Of a DNA stretch of 54,551 nucleotides, positions 26,200 to 36,230 are shown piece by piece. The notes beneath the pieces are model-generated. The model was not told the origin of the DNA. It saw nothing but the letters and a program-made list of their open reading frames with translations, and did no database searches. Source of the DNA: Lindgomyces ingoldianus (taxonomy: Eukaryota; Ascomycota; Dothideomycetes; Pleosporales; Lindgomycetaceae); NCBI RefSeq assembly GCF_010093535.1, contig NW_022985219.1, forward strand, positions 208,037 through 262,587. The letters are read 5' to 3'. The position numbers and the translations under genes are program-made. Position 1 is the first letter of the stretch; each line of letters opens with the position of its first letter.

Positions 26200-26517
26200 T
26201 GTTATAATTATGCATAAGTAAGGTTATAAAGCTTTACAAAAGTCTAGTTTAATTACTATATAAGGTATTATAGTAGGTATAAGACATTATGTAAGGAATA
26301 AGAAAGTTTAAAAAGAAATTAGTAATTAAATACTTAGCTTAGAAGTCTAAGCGCTTTAGGTATAAATTAAGCCTGTTCTAGGTTTAGTTAGTGTTAAGGC
26401 AGTTTGTGCTTAAGTTTATGTCTGTGTTGTGTTGTGTTTATGTTAGACGTGCACTAATAATACTCTAGTACGCGTCTAATACAGTTATGTCTGGGATCCG
26501 GGGAGGATACCGTGACA
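26200..26517 (-). repeat. 5' LTR of the full-length chromovirus
   Basis: Same 318-bp length as its partner. The inner edge reads TGTTATAATTATGCATAAG where the partner keeps TGTCACGATTGTGCACGAG, all transitions of RIP type. The outer edge keeps GGGATCCGGGGAGGATACCG. Confidence 0.88.
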
Positions 26518-27514
26518 CTAGGCATAACTTACATACATATAGGAAAGTAGTAGAAGTAGACTCTAAATAATATCTTATGTTATATTACTTTATATAAGGC
26601 TAAAGTAGACTGTTTTGCGCTAGAATAGGGTAGTTTTAGTAGGGGCTTGGCAAAAGTAGCCGGCTAACCTGTGTGGCCGGCCAACCTGTTAGGTACGTTA
26701 TATACTTTTAGGTCTTTTTTAATTTTATATAAGCTAGAAAAACTAAGCAGTATACTACTTAAGTATAAAAGTATTAGTAGTTGCGCCTAGTTTAGCTAGA
26801 GAGTCTAGCTTATATTAAGCCTACTTACAGTTATATTTAGTAGCTAAGTAGAAAAAGTCTTTAATAAAAAGTGCACTTTAAAAGTCTTTAACATTAATAA
26901 GCTTTATATTAATATAAGCTTATATTTATTTAAGTAGCTAGTATGCTAGTAACTAATTTCTTTTTAATACTAAGTGTAAAGTAACTCTTTAATAAGTTAT
27001 TTATACCTACTTTTTTAATTATTATTACTTAAGTAAAAGGTTTTTTAAGCTTTTTAATAAGTATATAAAGTAACTAATTACTTACTTATAAAGTTACTAG
27101 CTTAAGTAGTTAAAAGTCTACTATTATATACACCTAGTTTTATAGCACCTAAAGCCTTAAAAAAAGCTGCGTGTATATTAATATAATAAAAGTAAAGAGC
27201 CTCTAAGTTAGCTATATTAAGATTAAAGATTATAGGTGCTTTACTTATTAAATTAGGCTATAGTAGTGCGTCTAAGTTAATTTAGTCCTATACACTTTAA
27301 GCTTACGTAAGGTACTTAAGCTGCGCGTACTATAGTAAAAACATATAGTAGTTAATAAGTTAAACACTTATTAAAAGTGTAGTAATGTTTGCTAGTTAAT
27401 CTATAGCTTTAGTAGTGTAAAAAAGATAATAAAAGTAAATAATAAAAAGTAGATAATAAATAAGTGCTTTAATTAAGGTAATATAAAAGAATTTATATAA
27501 ACTAAGCTAATAAC

Positions 27515-27676
27515 TATTATAACTACTAATTAAGAAGTAATAAGAAGTAAGTCTATTAACTATAAGAGGCTTATAGAGAGCCTGCCTATGTAGTAGGAGT
27601 TTAGGCGCTAAGTGTCTCAGGCTGCTTGTCTGAAACACAGGCACGACACTAGAACCATGTGCTCTCTTACGCGACA
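27515..27676 (+). repeat. 3' LTR of the 1.8-kb element
   Basis: Same 162-bp sequence with its left edge RIP-mutated (TATTATAACTAC for TGTTGCAACCGC) and its right edge intact (ACGCGACA). Followed by the TSD TAACC at 27677-27681. Confidence 0.85.
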
Positions 27677-27770
27677 TAACCTTTATAAGCTAATTTTACA
27701 CCTAACTTATAAAAGCTAGGTAATAATAAAAAGTAAAAGATTATTAAGCACATACTTAAGCTATAGTTAT

Positions 27771-28138
27771 TGTTGCGTTTGCTAAAAGGTTAAGTTATAA
27801 GCCCGGTTCGCGGCGTAGTGTAGATGGTTAGCGCTTGAAAATTTGCGCACCCCTGCTCCACTAATAGGATCGCATTATCCCGGAGCACTGCGTGTTTGAT
27901 TCCCACGCCTAGCAAAGAGCATTTAGGCAGTGCGTCTATTACAGAGGCTACCTTACTAGATCCGTCTCTAAGTTCTGTTGCTCGGGCTAAAGAGGAAGGG
28001 TGTGTTAAGGTTGTTTTAACATGTTTCACCTCTCTTGTTCCACAGTTTAAGCTAGGGGGTGTGTCGCGTACAGCTATCCGTCTATATATATCCTTCTGCT
28101 GTGCTAGCTGGGAGGTTAACCTTTTAGCAAACGCAACA
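27771..28138 (+). mobile_element. 368-bp miniature element with tRNA-like head, TSD GTTAT
   Basis: Flanked by GTTAT (27766-27770 and 28139-28143). Its ends are inverted copies of one another: TGTTGCGTTTGCTAAAAGG and its complement. Inside is a tRNA-like head with an A-box-like TAGTGTAGATGG (27816-27827) and a B-box-like GTTTGATTCC, flanked by GCGTG/CACGC that can pair (27890-27908). The body is shared with 44841-45261 and 53002-53525. It looks like a tRNA-derived SINE or terminal-repeat miniature retrotransposon. Almost no RIP. The short frames over it are not genes. Confidence 0.7.
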
Positions 28139-29573
28139 GTTATGTATAAAGATTTTTCTTTTAGCTAGAAGCTGTAGCTAATATAGCTAATTTGTTATAT
28201 GCTAAGCATAATGTAGGCTATATTAGCATAAACTAGCCTAGCATGTTTATAAAGTTTTATCTAAAGCTTAAAGTAAAGTTTTAAGAATAAGTATAGTTAG
28301 TAAGCATTTAGCTTATTATAAAGTCTATTTTATTACAGTTATAGATGTTATTATTCTAAATGCTATACTAAGCTTTAATAGTCTTTATAAGGCTAAGCTA
28401 GCTTTAAATTACTTTAAGATTCTTATAAAAAGCTTTTTTATAGTTATAGTTATACTTAACTTTACTTTAAGCATTAGATAACATTTATAAACATACTAGG
28501 CTAGTTTATGCTAATATAGCCTAGATTATACTTAGCGTGTAAAGAATTAGCTATATTAGCTATAGGTACTAGCTAAAAGAAAAATCCTTATGTATATAGC
28601 TTAAGTATGTGCTTAATAATTACCTACTTTTTATTATTACTTAGCTTTTATAAGTTAGCTATAAAGTTAGCTTATAAAAGTTATTTAGCATGTTAGTTAT
28701 TTATTATTTTTTTAAAAACTCTATATATACCTGCAGTATGTTGATTTAAAAGTGTTACATTTTATTTAAAAGCCTAGAGAGTAAGCTATATCTAATATTC
28801 TTTTAGCACATCTAAGTAGTGTTGTTAGAATTAGACTAGTGTAAGAAAAGTAGTTTAGTAAGGTCTTAGTAAAAGTAAGTAACTTAGGTGGTAAGCAACT
28901 TGCCTATAGAGTATGTTACTTTAAAGCATAGTAAGAACTTTATTTTTAGAATATAAGTAATCTAGTTATATATAAAGTTTTTAGCTTAGCGCCTATACAC
29001 TTTCTTTAAAGAAGTAAAACAACCTACATTAAGTAGCTATAAAAAGTGTAATAAGTAAAAAAGTATATAAATAGTAATAATCTTATTGTTTTTATAGTAT
29101 TACTAAAAATAAAGCAAGTTATAGCTTTTATAGCTATTAATAACTAGTAAATAGTAGCTGCTAATAGTCTACTTTTTTATATTTACATTAAAGTGCTTTA
29201 ACTATTCTAGACTAAGCTTATTAGTAGTGTAGCTATACTTAATAACTTTAATAACTTAATTTTAAAGTAGATTTTTATTATTATACTAATTTAAAACGTA
29301 ATTATTACCTTTAAAAAATAAAAGGTAAAATAGCCTAAATTTTAGCATTAATGTTTTAAATAGATGTTACTTACTTTTAGTTACCTAGTTAGACTGCTTT
29401 TAGGTATTCTTATCTCTTTAAAGCTATAATAACTACTCTAGTAGGTATTTAGCTTATTATAAACTTCATGTTATTAAAGTTGTATATGTTTTTATTTTAA
29501 ATGCTATAACTACTTAGCTTTAGTATTCTTTATAAAGCAAAACTAACTTGAAATTACTTTAATAATAAAAATT

Positions 29574-29782
29574 ATCCTAGGTTCTTAAAGCGCTAGGCCT
29601 ATAACTGTAGAGGATAAAATAGCCTAGCAATAGCTGTTTAGAAGATTGTATAAAGTAACTCTTCTATCTAAGGGAGTTAAAAGCTCTTCTTATATACGCT
29701 AAGCTTTAGAACGTACTATATCTAGATTCTAAGCCGCGTCCTAGGCTCTAAGCCCTAGCTAAGGCTCTTAGTATACGCGACA
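29574..29782 (+). mobile_element. LTR-like fragment with a local deletion
   Basis: The segment starting TGTAGAGGATAAAATAGCC and ending TATACGCGACA matches the complement of the end of the element at 53002-53525. The left boundary is not clean: about 250 bp of the host family 2 element is missing and no TSD is found, so this came from recombination or deletion after insertion. Confidence 0.6.
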
Positions 29783-30023
29783 GGTTGTCTAGCGCGTTAG
29801 TTATTTATTATCTTTTTAAGGACTCTGTACATAGCTGCAGTACATTGCTTTAAGAGTATTGCGTTTTATTTAAAAGTCTAAAGTGTAAGCTATATCTAAC
29901 ATTCTTTTAGCATGTTTAAGTAGTATTGTTAGGAATGCATTAGTGTAGAAAGAGTAGTTTAGTAGGGTCTTAGCAAAAGTAAGTAACTTAGGTGTGTAAG
30001 CAACTTGCCTGTAGTGTACATTA

Positions 30024-30756
30024 ATTTTATTTTATGTTAGAAATAAAAAAGTTGCACTATAACCTTATCTAGTTATATTAAACATAAAAAGATATAAAAA
30101 ATAAAAAAATAAGGCTTTTTACACCTGTTTTATAATAAAGACTATACAGAGATATTGTTTTATAGCTAAATAAAAATAGATAAGCAGCGTAATAGGCATA
30201 GTAGCAGCAGATAGGTTAATCTGCTTTAGCTATTAGTAAATAAGAAGAAAAAAAAGAAGAAAAAAAGTAGGCATATAATAAACTATAAAAAATAAACATA
30301 TTTATACTTTAAAAGTAGTAGCACAGAAGAGTCTTCAGACTATAGGCTTTAAAGTAAAGCCTAGGGAGAAGAGGGCAGATGTTACAGCTACTAGTTAGGC
30401 TAGAGGGACATGCAAGTCTCTAACCCTACAGAGGAAGGACAGACTAATGCTAGTAAGGGCACAGCCTATAGAGGTCACGTTACGTGATGCTCTAGAACAG
30501 GTATAGCGTATACTAGGCATTAAGAGAGTGGTCGCAAGACTTGGCGAGTGGCCGCAGTGGTTGCAGGCTTGGCTCTGCGGCCACACCCGGAATGTTGCGA
30601 CCACCGCGACCACCCTCAGGTATATAGTCTCAGCCTCCCACCTCTGGTGGAAGGTTGTGGTTATTCTTCACTTTAGGACACAGTCCTGGGTATAGCAATA
30701 TACTTAATATCCTTTCTAACAAGAAGCGTGTGAAGACTATTATTCTATTCATAATA
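30024..30756. other. Transition from AT-rich block to GC-balanced island
   Basis: 30024-30360 is AT-rich with no recognised element. From about 30360 the composition becomes balanced and CpA/TpG return, so the mutated block ends here. No supportable gene; short frames of 66-84 codons overlap on both strands and lack recognisable features. Contains the nested inverted repeat at 30528-30604. Confidence 0.5.
30528..30604. repeat. Nested perfect inverted repeat
   Basis: Outer arms GTGGTCGCAA (30528-30537) and TTGCGACCAC (30595-30604), and inner arms GTGGCCGCAG (30548-30557) and CTGCGGCCAC (30575-30584), are all perfect. A third variant GTGGTTGCAG (30557-30566) sits between. It could be a miniature transposon or a protein-binding cruciform. 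Confidence 0.8.
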
Positions 30757-32590
30757 ACGTGTTTTATCAGTAAGCTGCGGACATCAGTAAGCTGCGCACC
30801 CCACCAAACCGCGCGAAACCGCGTCCACACCTTTAACTATAGCTTAACAACTACAAGCTTAATCTCTAGCAAAAGAAGGCAAACTTTAGCTTGCTCTTGT
30901 CTTAATTAAGTCTAACCCTTATTTATTAATTTGTGCAGCTGCTGCAGCCTATAACGTACCAGAATCCACCCTCTAAACGCGCCTCTGTAGTATCCTTCTA
31001 AAACGCAAGACAATCTTAGTTAACTATAAGCTATTGCCTATTAAAAAGCAGTTACTTGTCTTCTAGATCCTAGATCTTAACTAACGCAGCTTTCTACTTT
31101 ATATTATTAATGTGTGTTAAATAGCAAACGTTCTGCTTTAAGCTTGTTGCTAAGATCCTCTACTAACGCCTGTAGGCAAGTGCTAGGTATTGCGCTTTGT
31201 TAACAGCTAGGCAGAGCTTTAGACAAAGTAGGACAGGAAGATACACTTCTAGCGCGCTCTCTGTCAGGATCTAGTTAAGTTTAGAGCCTAGTTTAAGCTA
31301 GTAGAGGACACGCGTTAGACGTACAGGATACTAGATAAGGATACCTATAATTTTAATAAAACAGAATTTATAATAGGGGTTGCTAGCACATCTAAGGTTA
31401 TTACTAGCTCTAAGACTGTTAGTTAAGCAGTTACTGTATAGCCTAGTAATTGCAACTAGGTTACTATAATTAAGTGTATTAACGTGTCTAGCTAGTTGCT
31501 CTTACTGCTTATTATCTTACATAGAAAGCTCTACTAAGCTAGCTAGTATTATAATATCCCTAGCAACTAGGCGCTTGTAGTAAGCAATAACAGCTAAACA
31601 ACTAACTACCTTAGTCTAGCCTAGCTTAAGCACTTTAACAAGTAGACAAGAACGCGTACAGCAGGAATCTATTACCTGCTTATAGTAGATAGCCACAGTA
31701 GCTATGTAATGCCTAAGTTTAATTAGTACTGTATAAAGAACAAGATTATTAGTCTCTGTATGCTAGCTTACAGCTCCCATCTTCTATAGCCTCTAGATGT
31801 TAGCTGTTTTGCGCCTCTTAAGTAAGCGTACAGACACTAGGTGTTAGAGCTTGCTTATAATTAGATCTTTTATGTTAACAAGTAAGACTTTCTTAGAATC
31901 TATAAGCATATTAGGCCTATAGTATTTATAGAGTAGATAATTAAGAGCAGCTTTTAAGCAGCAGGTTTAGTCCTACACTGTTCTAATTATGTCTTGTTGT
32001 TGCTTACTGTTGTCTGTACACTGTCTCCACTAGCGCAAGAAGCTAACAGTAAGACGCGCTAGACTGTAAAGACACCTTATATAGTTGCTTAGCTGCAGCA
32101 GCAGGCTTAACTAATCTATAACTGCCTTAGTTGTTAATTATAGAGCCCTACTAGCTAAGCAATAGCTTAGCTTATTAAAGGATGTTAGATAGCAATGCAC
32201 TTAGTAATAATCCTTATAAAGAAGAACACTAAGCTGCGTTAGGCTAACTATTACTAAGAGTAGAAGAAGCAACAGTGACAGCAGTATATTGCTACAGGAG
32301 GGACTCTTACAGGCCAGGAAGGTTAGAGGCTGGCTGCAAAGGCTAATAGGTTAGTTAAAGTGGATGCGTAGGCTTAGGCATTGCAGGCATATTAACAAGC
32401 ACTACTAACCTGCTTAAGGTGCTATGTACAAGGCTATAAAAGGAATTAATGTAGAAGTAATTAGAAATATTTTATATATATACTTATATAGGTTTAATTT
32501 AGTTGCTGTTTAGTTATCTGTTAAAGAGGCGCGCGCAGTTTAGTGGGGTGCGCAGCTTACTGATGTCCGCAGCTTACTGATAAAACACGT
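30757..32590 (+). mobile_element. Pogo/Fot1-type transposon family 3, complete, RIP-dead
   Basis: 1834 bp, flanked by TA (30755-30756 and 32591-32592). The TIR starts ACGTGTTTT and carries ATCAGTAAGCTGCG twice, 17 bp apart. The plus strand keeps residues of a pogo transposase: around 31340-31385 a Y-N-F-N-K-T-E-F-I-I-G block (first catalytic Asp region), and near 31440-31530 the following N-C-I-N-V-S-S block, both with RIP stops nearby. It is less AT-rich than families 1 and 2, so it was mutated less or arrived later. It sits at the left edge of the gene island. Confidence 0.87.
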
Positions 32591-32592
32591 TA

Positions 32593-33219
32593 GTACAAAC
32601 ACATTAGTCATCTTACTCCCTTACTCTTTACCCTCTACTCCTTACCTTCTTCTACCCCCTTTCTTCTACCCCTCCTTTGCTACGCAAGGATTGTACGGAG
32701 GACTGTACACCCTCTAAGCACCGCCGTAAGTTGAAGCATTAGGAAACATCCCTTCCACACCCCTCCTCTCTATCCCGCACTCTCGAAGACCAGTTACCGG
32801 CAGAAGGCACCTAGCAATAGGAAAGTCGAGGTAAGATATCGTAACAGCTACTAACTTGCTTATGTTACTAGCTCGCTTGTGCTGAATGTTACTCTTATTA
32901 TTAAATACTGCACCCTCATCCAAGGTAAGAGAAAACACCAATACCGTTAATCGAAAAGGAATAGGGCGTCATCAGTAAACTGCTATTATGCCTGCGCGGT
33001 AGTCTCATGACAGTAGTATGCGGCGTGAGCGTCAGAAGTCGAAAGAGAGGCCTATGATTGTCTCGCCGGCAAGAAGTTCTCGACATGCTCATTCAGTCTT
33101 TCAAGCGATCAACCAGCGTGTCGCTGCGGCAGATGTCTTAACCCAAATACACCCTTGATGACACTTGTTTCAGCTACAGCCTGACGAACGTCTCTTGTCC
33201 ATACTTTCGTCGCATATGA
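32593..33219. other. Non-coding left part of the gene island
   Basis: GC-balanced with no RIP mark. 32600-32690 is pyrimidine-rich. A 75-codon minus-strand frame (32714-32941) has no recognisable features. Presumed to hold the 3' untranslated region of the minus-strand gene starting at 34611. Confidence 0.5.
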
Positions 33220-34611
33220 TCAATCGATGTCATCATCGTCAATACCTTTGCTTTCGACGGTACTAATCGTTTGCTTTTTAATAGCATCCATGTCTCGCTT
33301 CCATTGGTCTTTAATCTTGTCAATCAGCCCAGGCGACCTAAGCACGTCTACCGCCGTCCCCGCCAGGGCCTTTCCCACCCTCAATGCTCTCATGAAGGCC
33401 CCCTGAGTACCCGATGCCTCCTCAAAGTCGGGACTGTGCGGCTGTCCTGCATGGAGGCCTGGGGGGATGGCGAAGCTCGCGTTCACGCTCGGCATGGCAT
33501 AGCTGATGTTTCCCTGATCCGTGCTCGCGTTGACCCAAGTAAACTGGTCTCCACACGGTATTAACGGGTCCGGTAAGTCGGGTAACAAATTCCAGTACTT
33601 GGTGTACGACGCTGCGAGGATGTGATTCGGCACATGGTCGGCGTACCCCTGAATGATTTTGACCTCCGCCCTAGCACCTGTGGCCTCGGCCCCGGCGCGA
33701 AAGCAGGCGCTGACCTTTTGCTGGAGCTCTTTGAGTCGAGAAGCACTGATTGCGCGGATAACACAGACTCCGGCAGCGTACGCGTGGATGATGTTCGGCG
33801 CTGCTCCTCCGTTAGTGATGCGCATGCCGATCACATCGCTGGGCATCGTCTGCTGGCGCAGGACAGCCACCGCGTTGTACGCGATCACAAGGGCATCGAG
33901 TGCGTTGATACCGAGCCAAGGGCTGTTTGCTGCGTGCGCTGCACGTCCAAAGTACTCAATCTCGAGCCGGGCGAAAGCGGTGGTCCGGACAAGAGGGCTG
34001 TTGTGCGAGATGCCCGGGTGCGAGATGAGGGAGATGTCGACGCCCTCGTAGGCGCCTGCCTCGAGGAGCCGGATTTTGCCTCCTCCTCCTCCCTCTTCTC
34101 CAGGCGTGCCAAAGAGGAGGACTTTGCCAGGCAGTTCATGTCTTCTGATCATCTCAGCTGTTGCAAGACCTGCGGCGAGCGAGGCTGTGGCGATAAGATT
34201 GTGACCACACGCGTGGCCTAGATCAGGGAGCGCATCTGGATGACGTGAGGGACACCTCTTTCATTGGAATCCTTGATGAAATAACGTACCCATCTCAACG
34301 TTGAAAGAGACAGCAGGTCCCTCTTTTCCACTATCGTAGACCGCAACCCATGCCGTCTCCATTGCATAGGCCGATGTTGTGACTTTCCAGTCTTTTTGCG
34401 ACCGCATGAAATTCGTTAGAAGTTCGTGTGCCTTGTGCTCTTCGAAGGCAAGTTCGGGGTTTTCGTGTATGAACTTGTTTAGAGACCACAGTGACGCCCA
34501 GAGACTCTCAATGGACTTGTCAATTTCTGACAAATACTCCTCAGAAACGTCTTGAGGGACATTTTCAGGGCATTCGCTCCTAAATATGAGAACGAAACCG
34601 TCTTCTTCCAT
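33220..34611 (-). CDS. M20-family amidohydrolase / peptidase (ACY1L2/AbgB-like), one intron
   Basis: Metal-dependent amide hydrolase of the M20 family (aminoacylase-1-like 2 / AbgB group), which cleaves N-acyl or p-aminobenzoyl amino acids and related dipeptides; the substrate here is unknown. Exon 1 is 34290-34611 and exon 2 is 33220-34235. The 54-bp intron (34236-34289) reads GTACGT...CAG with a CTCAC branch-like site. Splicing gives 445 residues and restores D108-A-L-P and G-H115-A-C-G-H119-N, the M20 metal region. E154-E155 in G-T-P-G-E-E is the usual catalytic pair; H180 (S-H-P-G) and H208 (R-A-A-H-A) are also family positions. Tail D-D-D-D-I-D. No signal peptide seen, so probably cytosolic. 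It is divergent from the next gene. No RIP stops; looks functional. Confidence 0.9.
34236..34289 (-). other. Intron of the M20 amidohydrolase gene
   Basis: 54 bp, GTACGT donor and CAG acceptor on the minus strand. It splits the codon for D108 after its first base. Without removal the frame stops within the intron. Confidence 0.88.
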
Positions 34612-34958
34612 ATCTTCTCTTTCAGATCCCGTAAAGCATCGATAGGTCTTGAGAGACGGTAATCTCCCTACCTAGCTAGCCTCAGCACAACAATGAAGCG
34701 CTCAAATTCAATTATCGGCGGCGAAATATGAAAATTTTCGATCCGATAGGACAATTAAAGCCGGTCTTGTCGATGTTGCCTGCAGCCACTTAGGGATAAT
34801 CGGCGGCCGGAAATGGTGGCTCCGTGACGTTTTGGGATAGTTGATCCCGGCAGTTGAAGGAAGTCAATCTGCTGCGAAACACTGGGCCCTTAATAGTTCG
34901 GTTTCACTCACAAGATGAGGAGTCTGCTAGCTACAAATACTTCTAAGGCATATCTAAG
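34612..34958. promoter_or_regulatory. Divergent promoter between the amidohydrolase and the CmcJ-type oxygenase
   Basis: 347 bp between two divergent start codons. It holds two copies of a CGG-rich motif: TATCGGCGGCGAAAT (34713-34727) and ATAATCGGCGGCCGGAAAT (34796-34814). CGG cores are what fungal Zn(II)2Cys6 regulators bind. Co-regulation of the two genes is inference. Confidence 0.6.
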
Positions 34959-35813
34959 ATGTGCCAGACGGCGCCGGCGGTCAATGGAGGCCAAATCCGC
35001 AAACACCATGTCGCAACGACGCTAAATTACTGGGACGTTCCAAGGGACGGCTCCCGCCCGACCCCAATCTTCATCGGGAGAGGTAGAATCACGAACGAGC
35101 GGCCCCACCGTGCCCACAACTTCGTGGTGATCGACATAAGCGGCGACGAAGACAAGTACTCCCTCGACAGCCATGGATTTCAATACTGCCATCACGAGAG
35201 CCGCGAGAAAGATTTTACCGATGATCAAGCAATTCGGTCAGCCTATTATGAGGAATGTGAACAGCTCTTGAAAAAAGTCACTGGGGCCGGCCGCGTCCAC
35301 ATTTTTAACCACAAGGTCCGTCGTGGACCAACCCAGTGGCACCACCTGGGCTTGAACAACCTCGCAAATCGTGGGCCAGTCACAAGGACACATGTAGACC
35401 AGTCGTACGCCGGAGCAGAGCTAAGGCTGAGATGGGAGTTTCCAAACGAGGCAGACGAGCTGGTGAAAAGAAGGTATCAGATCATCAACATCTGGCGGCC
35501 CATCGAGACGATTTTGAAGGATCCTATCGCAGTTGCGGATGCAGACTCAGTTCCCGACCTCGACCTTATTGGGGCTGAGATGACTGAAGACGACTTCAAG
35601 GGAGAGTCGTGGGTTGTCCGACACAGGCCGGATCATCGGTGGTACTACAAGCACCAGATGACTCCTCAAGATGTGCTCCTCATCAAGTGCTTTGATTCAG
35701 ACACGTCGGTAGCGCGAAGGTCGCTGCACTCGGCTTTTGAGGATCCCGCTCACCGTGACGAGAAGTCCCGGCAGAGCATTGAAGTCAGGTGCCTAGTTTG
35801 CTACGATGCGTAG
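34959..35813 (+). CDS. CmcJ/NvfI-type non-heme iron oxygenase, secondary metabolism
   Basis: 284 residues in one exon, the normal length for the fungal family related to CmcJ (cephamycin 7-methoxylation partner) and to fungal hydroxylases/desaturases of that group. Visible motifs: T-H145-V-D147-Q-S, the HxD half of the iron facial triad; N-I-W-R-P-I (177-182), the family hallmark, followed by D-P-I-A-V-A-D; and L-H257-S-A-F-E-D-P, the distal His. R-L-R-W (156-159) is also family-typical. Such enzymes hydroxylate or desaturate small molecules using Fe(II) and probably 2-oxoglutarate; the substrate here cannot be told. Starts at the first ATG of the frame. No signal peptide or membrane segment. 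It shares a divergent promoter with the amidohydrolase gene and lies 866 bp before another oxygenase in the same direction. No RIP stops. Confidence 0.88.
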   Translation: MCQTAPAVNGGQIRKHHVATTLNYWDVPRDGSRPTPIFIGRGRITNERPHRAHNFVVIDISGDEDKYSLDSHGFQYCHHESREKDFTDDQAIRSAYYEECEQLLKKVTGAGRVHIFNHKVRRGPTQWHHLGLNNLANRGPVTRTHVDQSYAGAELRLRWEFPNEADELVKRRYQIINIWRPIETILKDPIAVADADSVPDLDLIGAEMTEDDFKGESWVVRHRPDHRWYYKHQMTPQDVLLIKCFDSDTSVARRSLHSAFEDPAHRDEKSRQSIEVRCLVCYDA

Positions 35814-35836
35814 ACAATTTTTGGTTGACGAGAAAT

Positions 35837-36048
35837 GATATTGCCAAACCGAAGGGAAGTGGCTAATCTTGCCGACTTTTCCATGTTATATAGTACCAAG
35901 ATGGGCAAATCTAGCAAGCCTAGATGCGGGGAGTAGTTTAATTGCACGGCATGTGATTAGGAATGTGTCCTTGGCTACCCTAGTTGTGTAAAGGATATTG
36001 CCAAGCTGAGGGGAAGAGGCTCTTGCCGACTTTGTTTTGTTGTATAGT
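35837..36048. repeat. Diverged direct duplication in intergenic DNA
   Basis: Segments 35837-35894 and 35994-36048 share GATATTGCCAA, then GGGAAG, GGCT, TTGCCGACTTT and end TATAGT, with scattered changes. The starts are 157 bp apart. Confidence 0.7.
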
Positions 36049-36204
36049 GCATGCAGTGGAGAACATGGGTAGGTACCTATAGGTGGCAGGAACTAAGATT
36101 CGATAGTAGACGCTAGCTCTTTCATTAGTTAGTTTGTTTGTGATAGGCTAATTCGGCAACAGAAGTTCACTATTGGCTCGTGCGTACCCCACGCTAGGCT
36201 TAGG

Positions 36205-36230
36205 CTCAACCTAATTGGGGTTAGGTTGAG
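36205..36230. repeat. 10-bp perfect hairpin
   Basis: CTCAACCTAA (36205-36214) and TTAGGTTGAG (36221-36230) with a 6-base loop. It could act as a 3' end signal for the upstream gene or a binding site; nothing decides this. Confidence 0.7.

Larger units (their letters stand above)
20854..26517 (-). mobile_element. Full-length chromovirus (Ty3/gypsy), 318-bp LTRs, TSD CTAGG
   Basis: 5664 bp with LTRs 20854-21171 and 26200-26517 and the 5-bp TSD CTAGG (20849-20853 and 26518-26522). The intact site is seen at 41459-41472. Coding direction is minus: gag-like region about 26190-25000, protease/reverse transcriptase about 24300-22900, integrase about 22500-21800, and a C-terminal chromodomain-like block about 21435-21290. 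A run of C at 21175-21183 is the polypurine tract of the minus strand, next to the 3' LTR. RIP has closed every frame. It is the innermost large element of the nest. Confidence 0.9.
18852..26698 (+). mobile_element. Pogo family 1 element with two nested insertions
   Basis: Starts ACGTACCTAACAGGTTAG after TA (18850-18851) and ends with the complement before TA (26699-26700). Removing a 308-bp LTR (19239-19546) and a chromovirus (20854-26517) with their TSDs leaves about 1.87 kb, matching the uninterrupted copy at 39794-41644. Strongly RIP-mutated, with no coding frame left. Confidence 0.87.
18017..27676 (+). mobile_element. Small non-autonomous LTR retrotransposon, 162-bp LTRs, TSD TAACC
   Basis: The two LTRs (18017-18178 and 27515-27676, both 162 bp, ending CTCTTACGCGACA) are direct repeats flanked by TAACC (18012-18016 and 27677-27681). 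Removing the nested pogo element and its TA leaves about 1.81 kb, too short for full gag-pol. The 5' internal region (18179-18600) is purine-rich and reads as a charged Lys/Arg/Glu-rich gag-like stretch with stops. The first internal bases CACCCCCTAG are shared with the miniature element at 44841, so the two may use the same machinery. Confidence 0.82.
17778..28916. mobile_element. Fold-back derivative of pogo family 2, interrupted
   Basis: It starts ACGTACTCTATAGGCAAG after TA (17776-17777) and ends in CCTATAGAGTATGT before TA (28917-28918). With insertions removed it is about 1.1 kb. The forward arm (17778-18016, 27682-27770, 28144-about 28300) is the 5' part of family 2. A centre of about 130 bp follows, and then the same 5' part in reverse (about 28437-28916). 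It codes for nothing and can only be moved in trans. Confidence 0.8.
17070..30021 (-). mobile_element. Outer pogo family 2 element holding the five-level nest
   Basis: The right TIR (ACGCACACTATAGGCAAG, 17070) and the left TIR (complement, ending at 30021) are both flanked by TA (17068-17069 and 30022-30023). The element reads 17070-17775, is cut at a TA by the fold-back copy 17778-28916, and resumes at 28919. The join matches continuous sequence in the reference copy (complement of about 6250-6300). A second event, an LTR with a deletion, lies at about 29574-29782. RIP-dead. Confidence 0.85.

Noticed and set aside
251..26517. The chromovirus pieces at 251-3708 and 20854-26517 as one inverted element
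   Set aside because: Each has its own LTR ends, the second has its own CTAGG duplication, and they overlap in content.
27790..28168. Frames of 79 (minus) and 90 (plus) codons
   Set aside because: They sit over the miniature tRNA-like element with a TSD and are open by chance because it is not RIP-mutated.
17070..30021. Giant Starship-type cargo element
   Set aside because: No tyrosine recombinase (captain) gene is seen, and the structure is fully explained by stepwise nesting with TSDs.
32714..32941. 75-codon minus-strand frame left of the amidohydrolase
   Set aside because: No recognisable features; could be untranslated region. Considered as a small secreted protein, but the N-terminus is not a convincing signal peptide.
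33622..34221. 199-codon plus-strand frame and other frames antisense to the amidohydrolase
   Set aside because: Shadow frames in GC-rich coding DNA. The minus strand has full M20 motifs and a clean intron.
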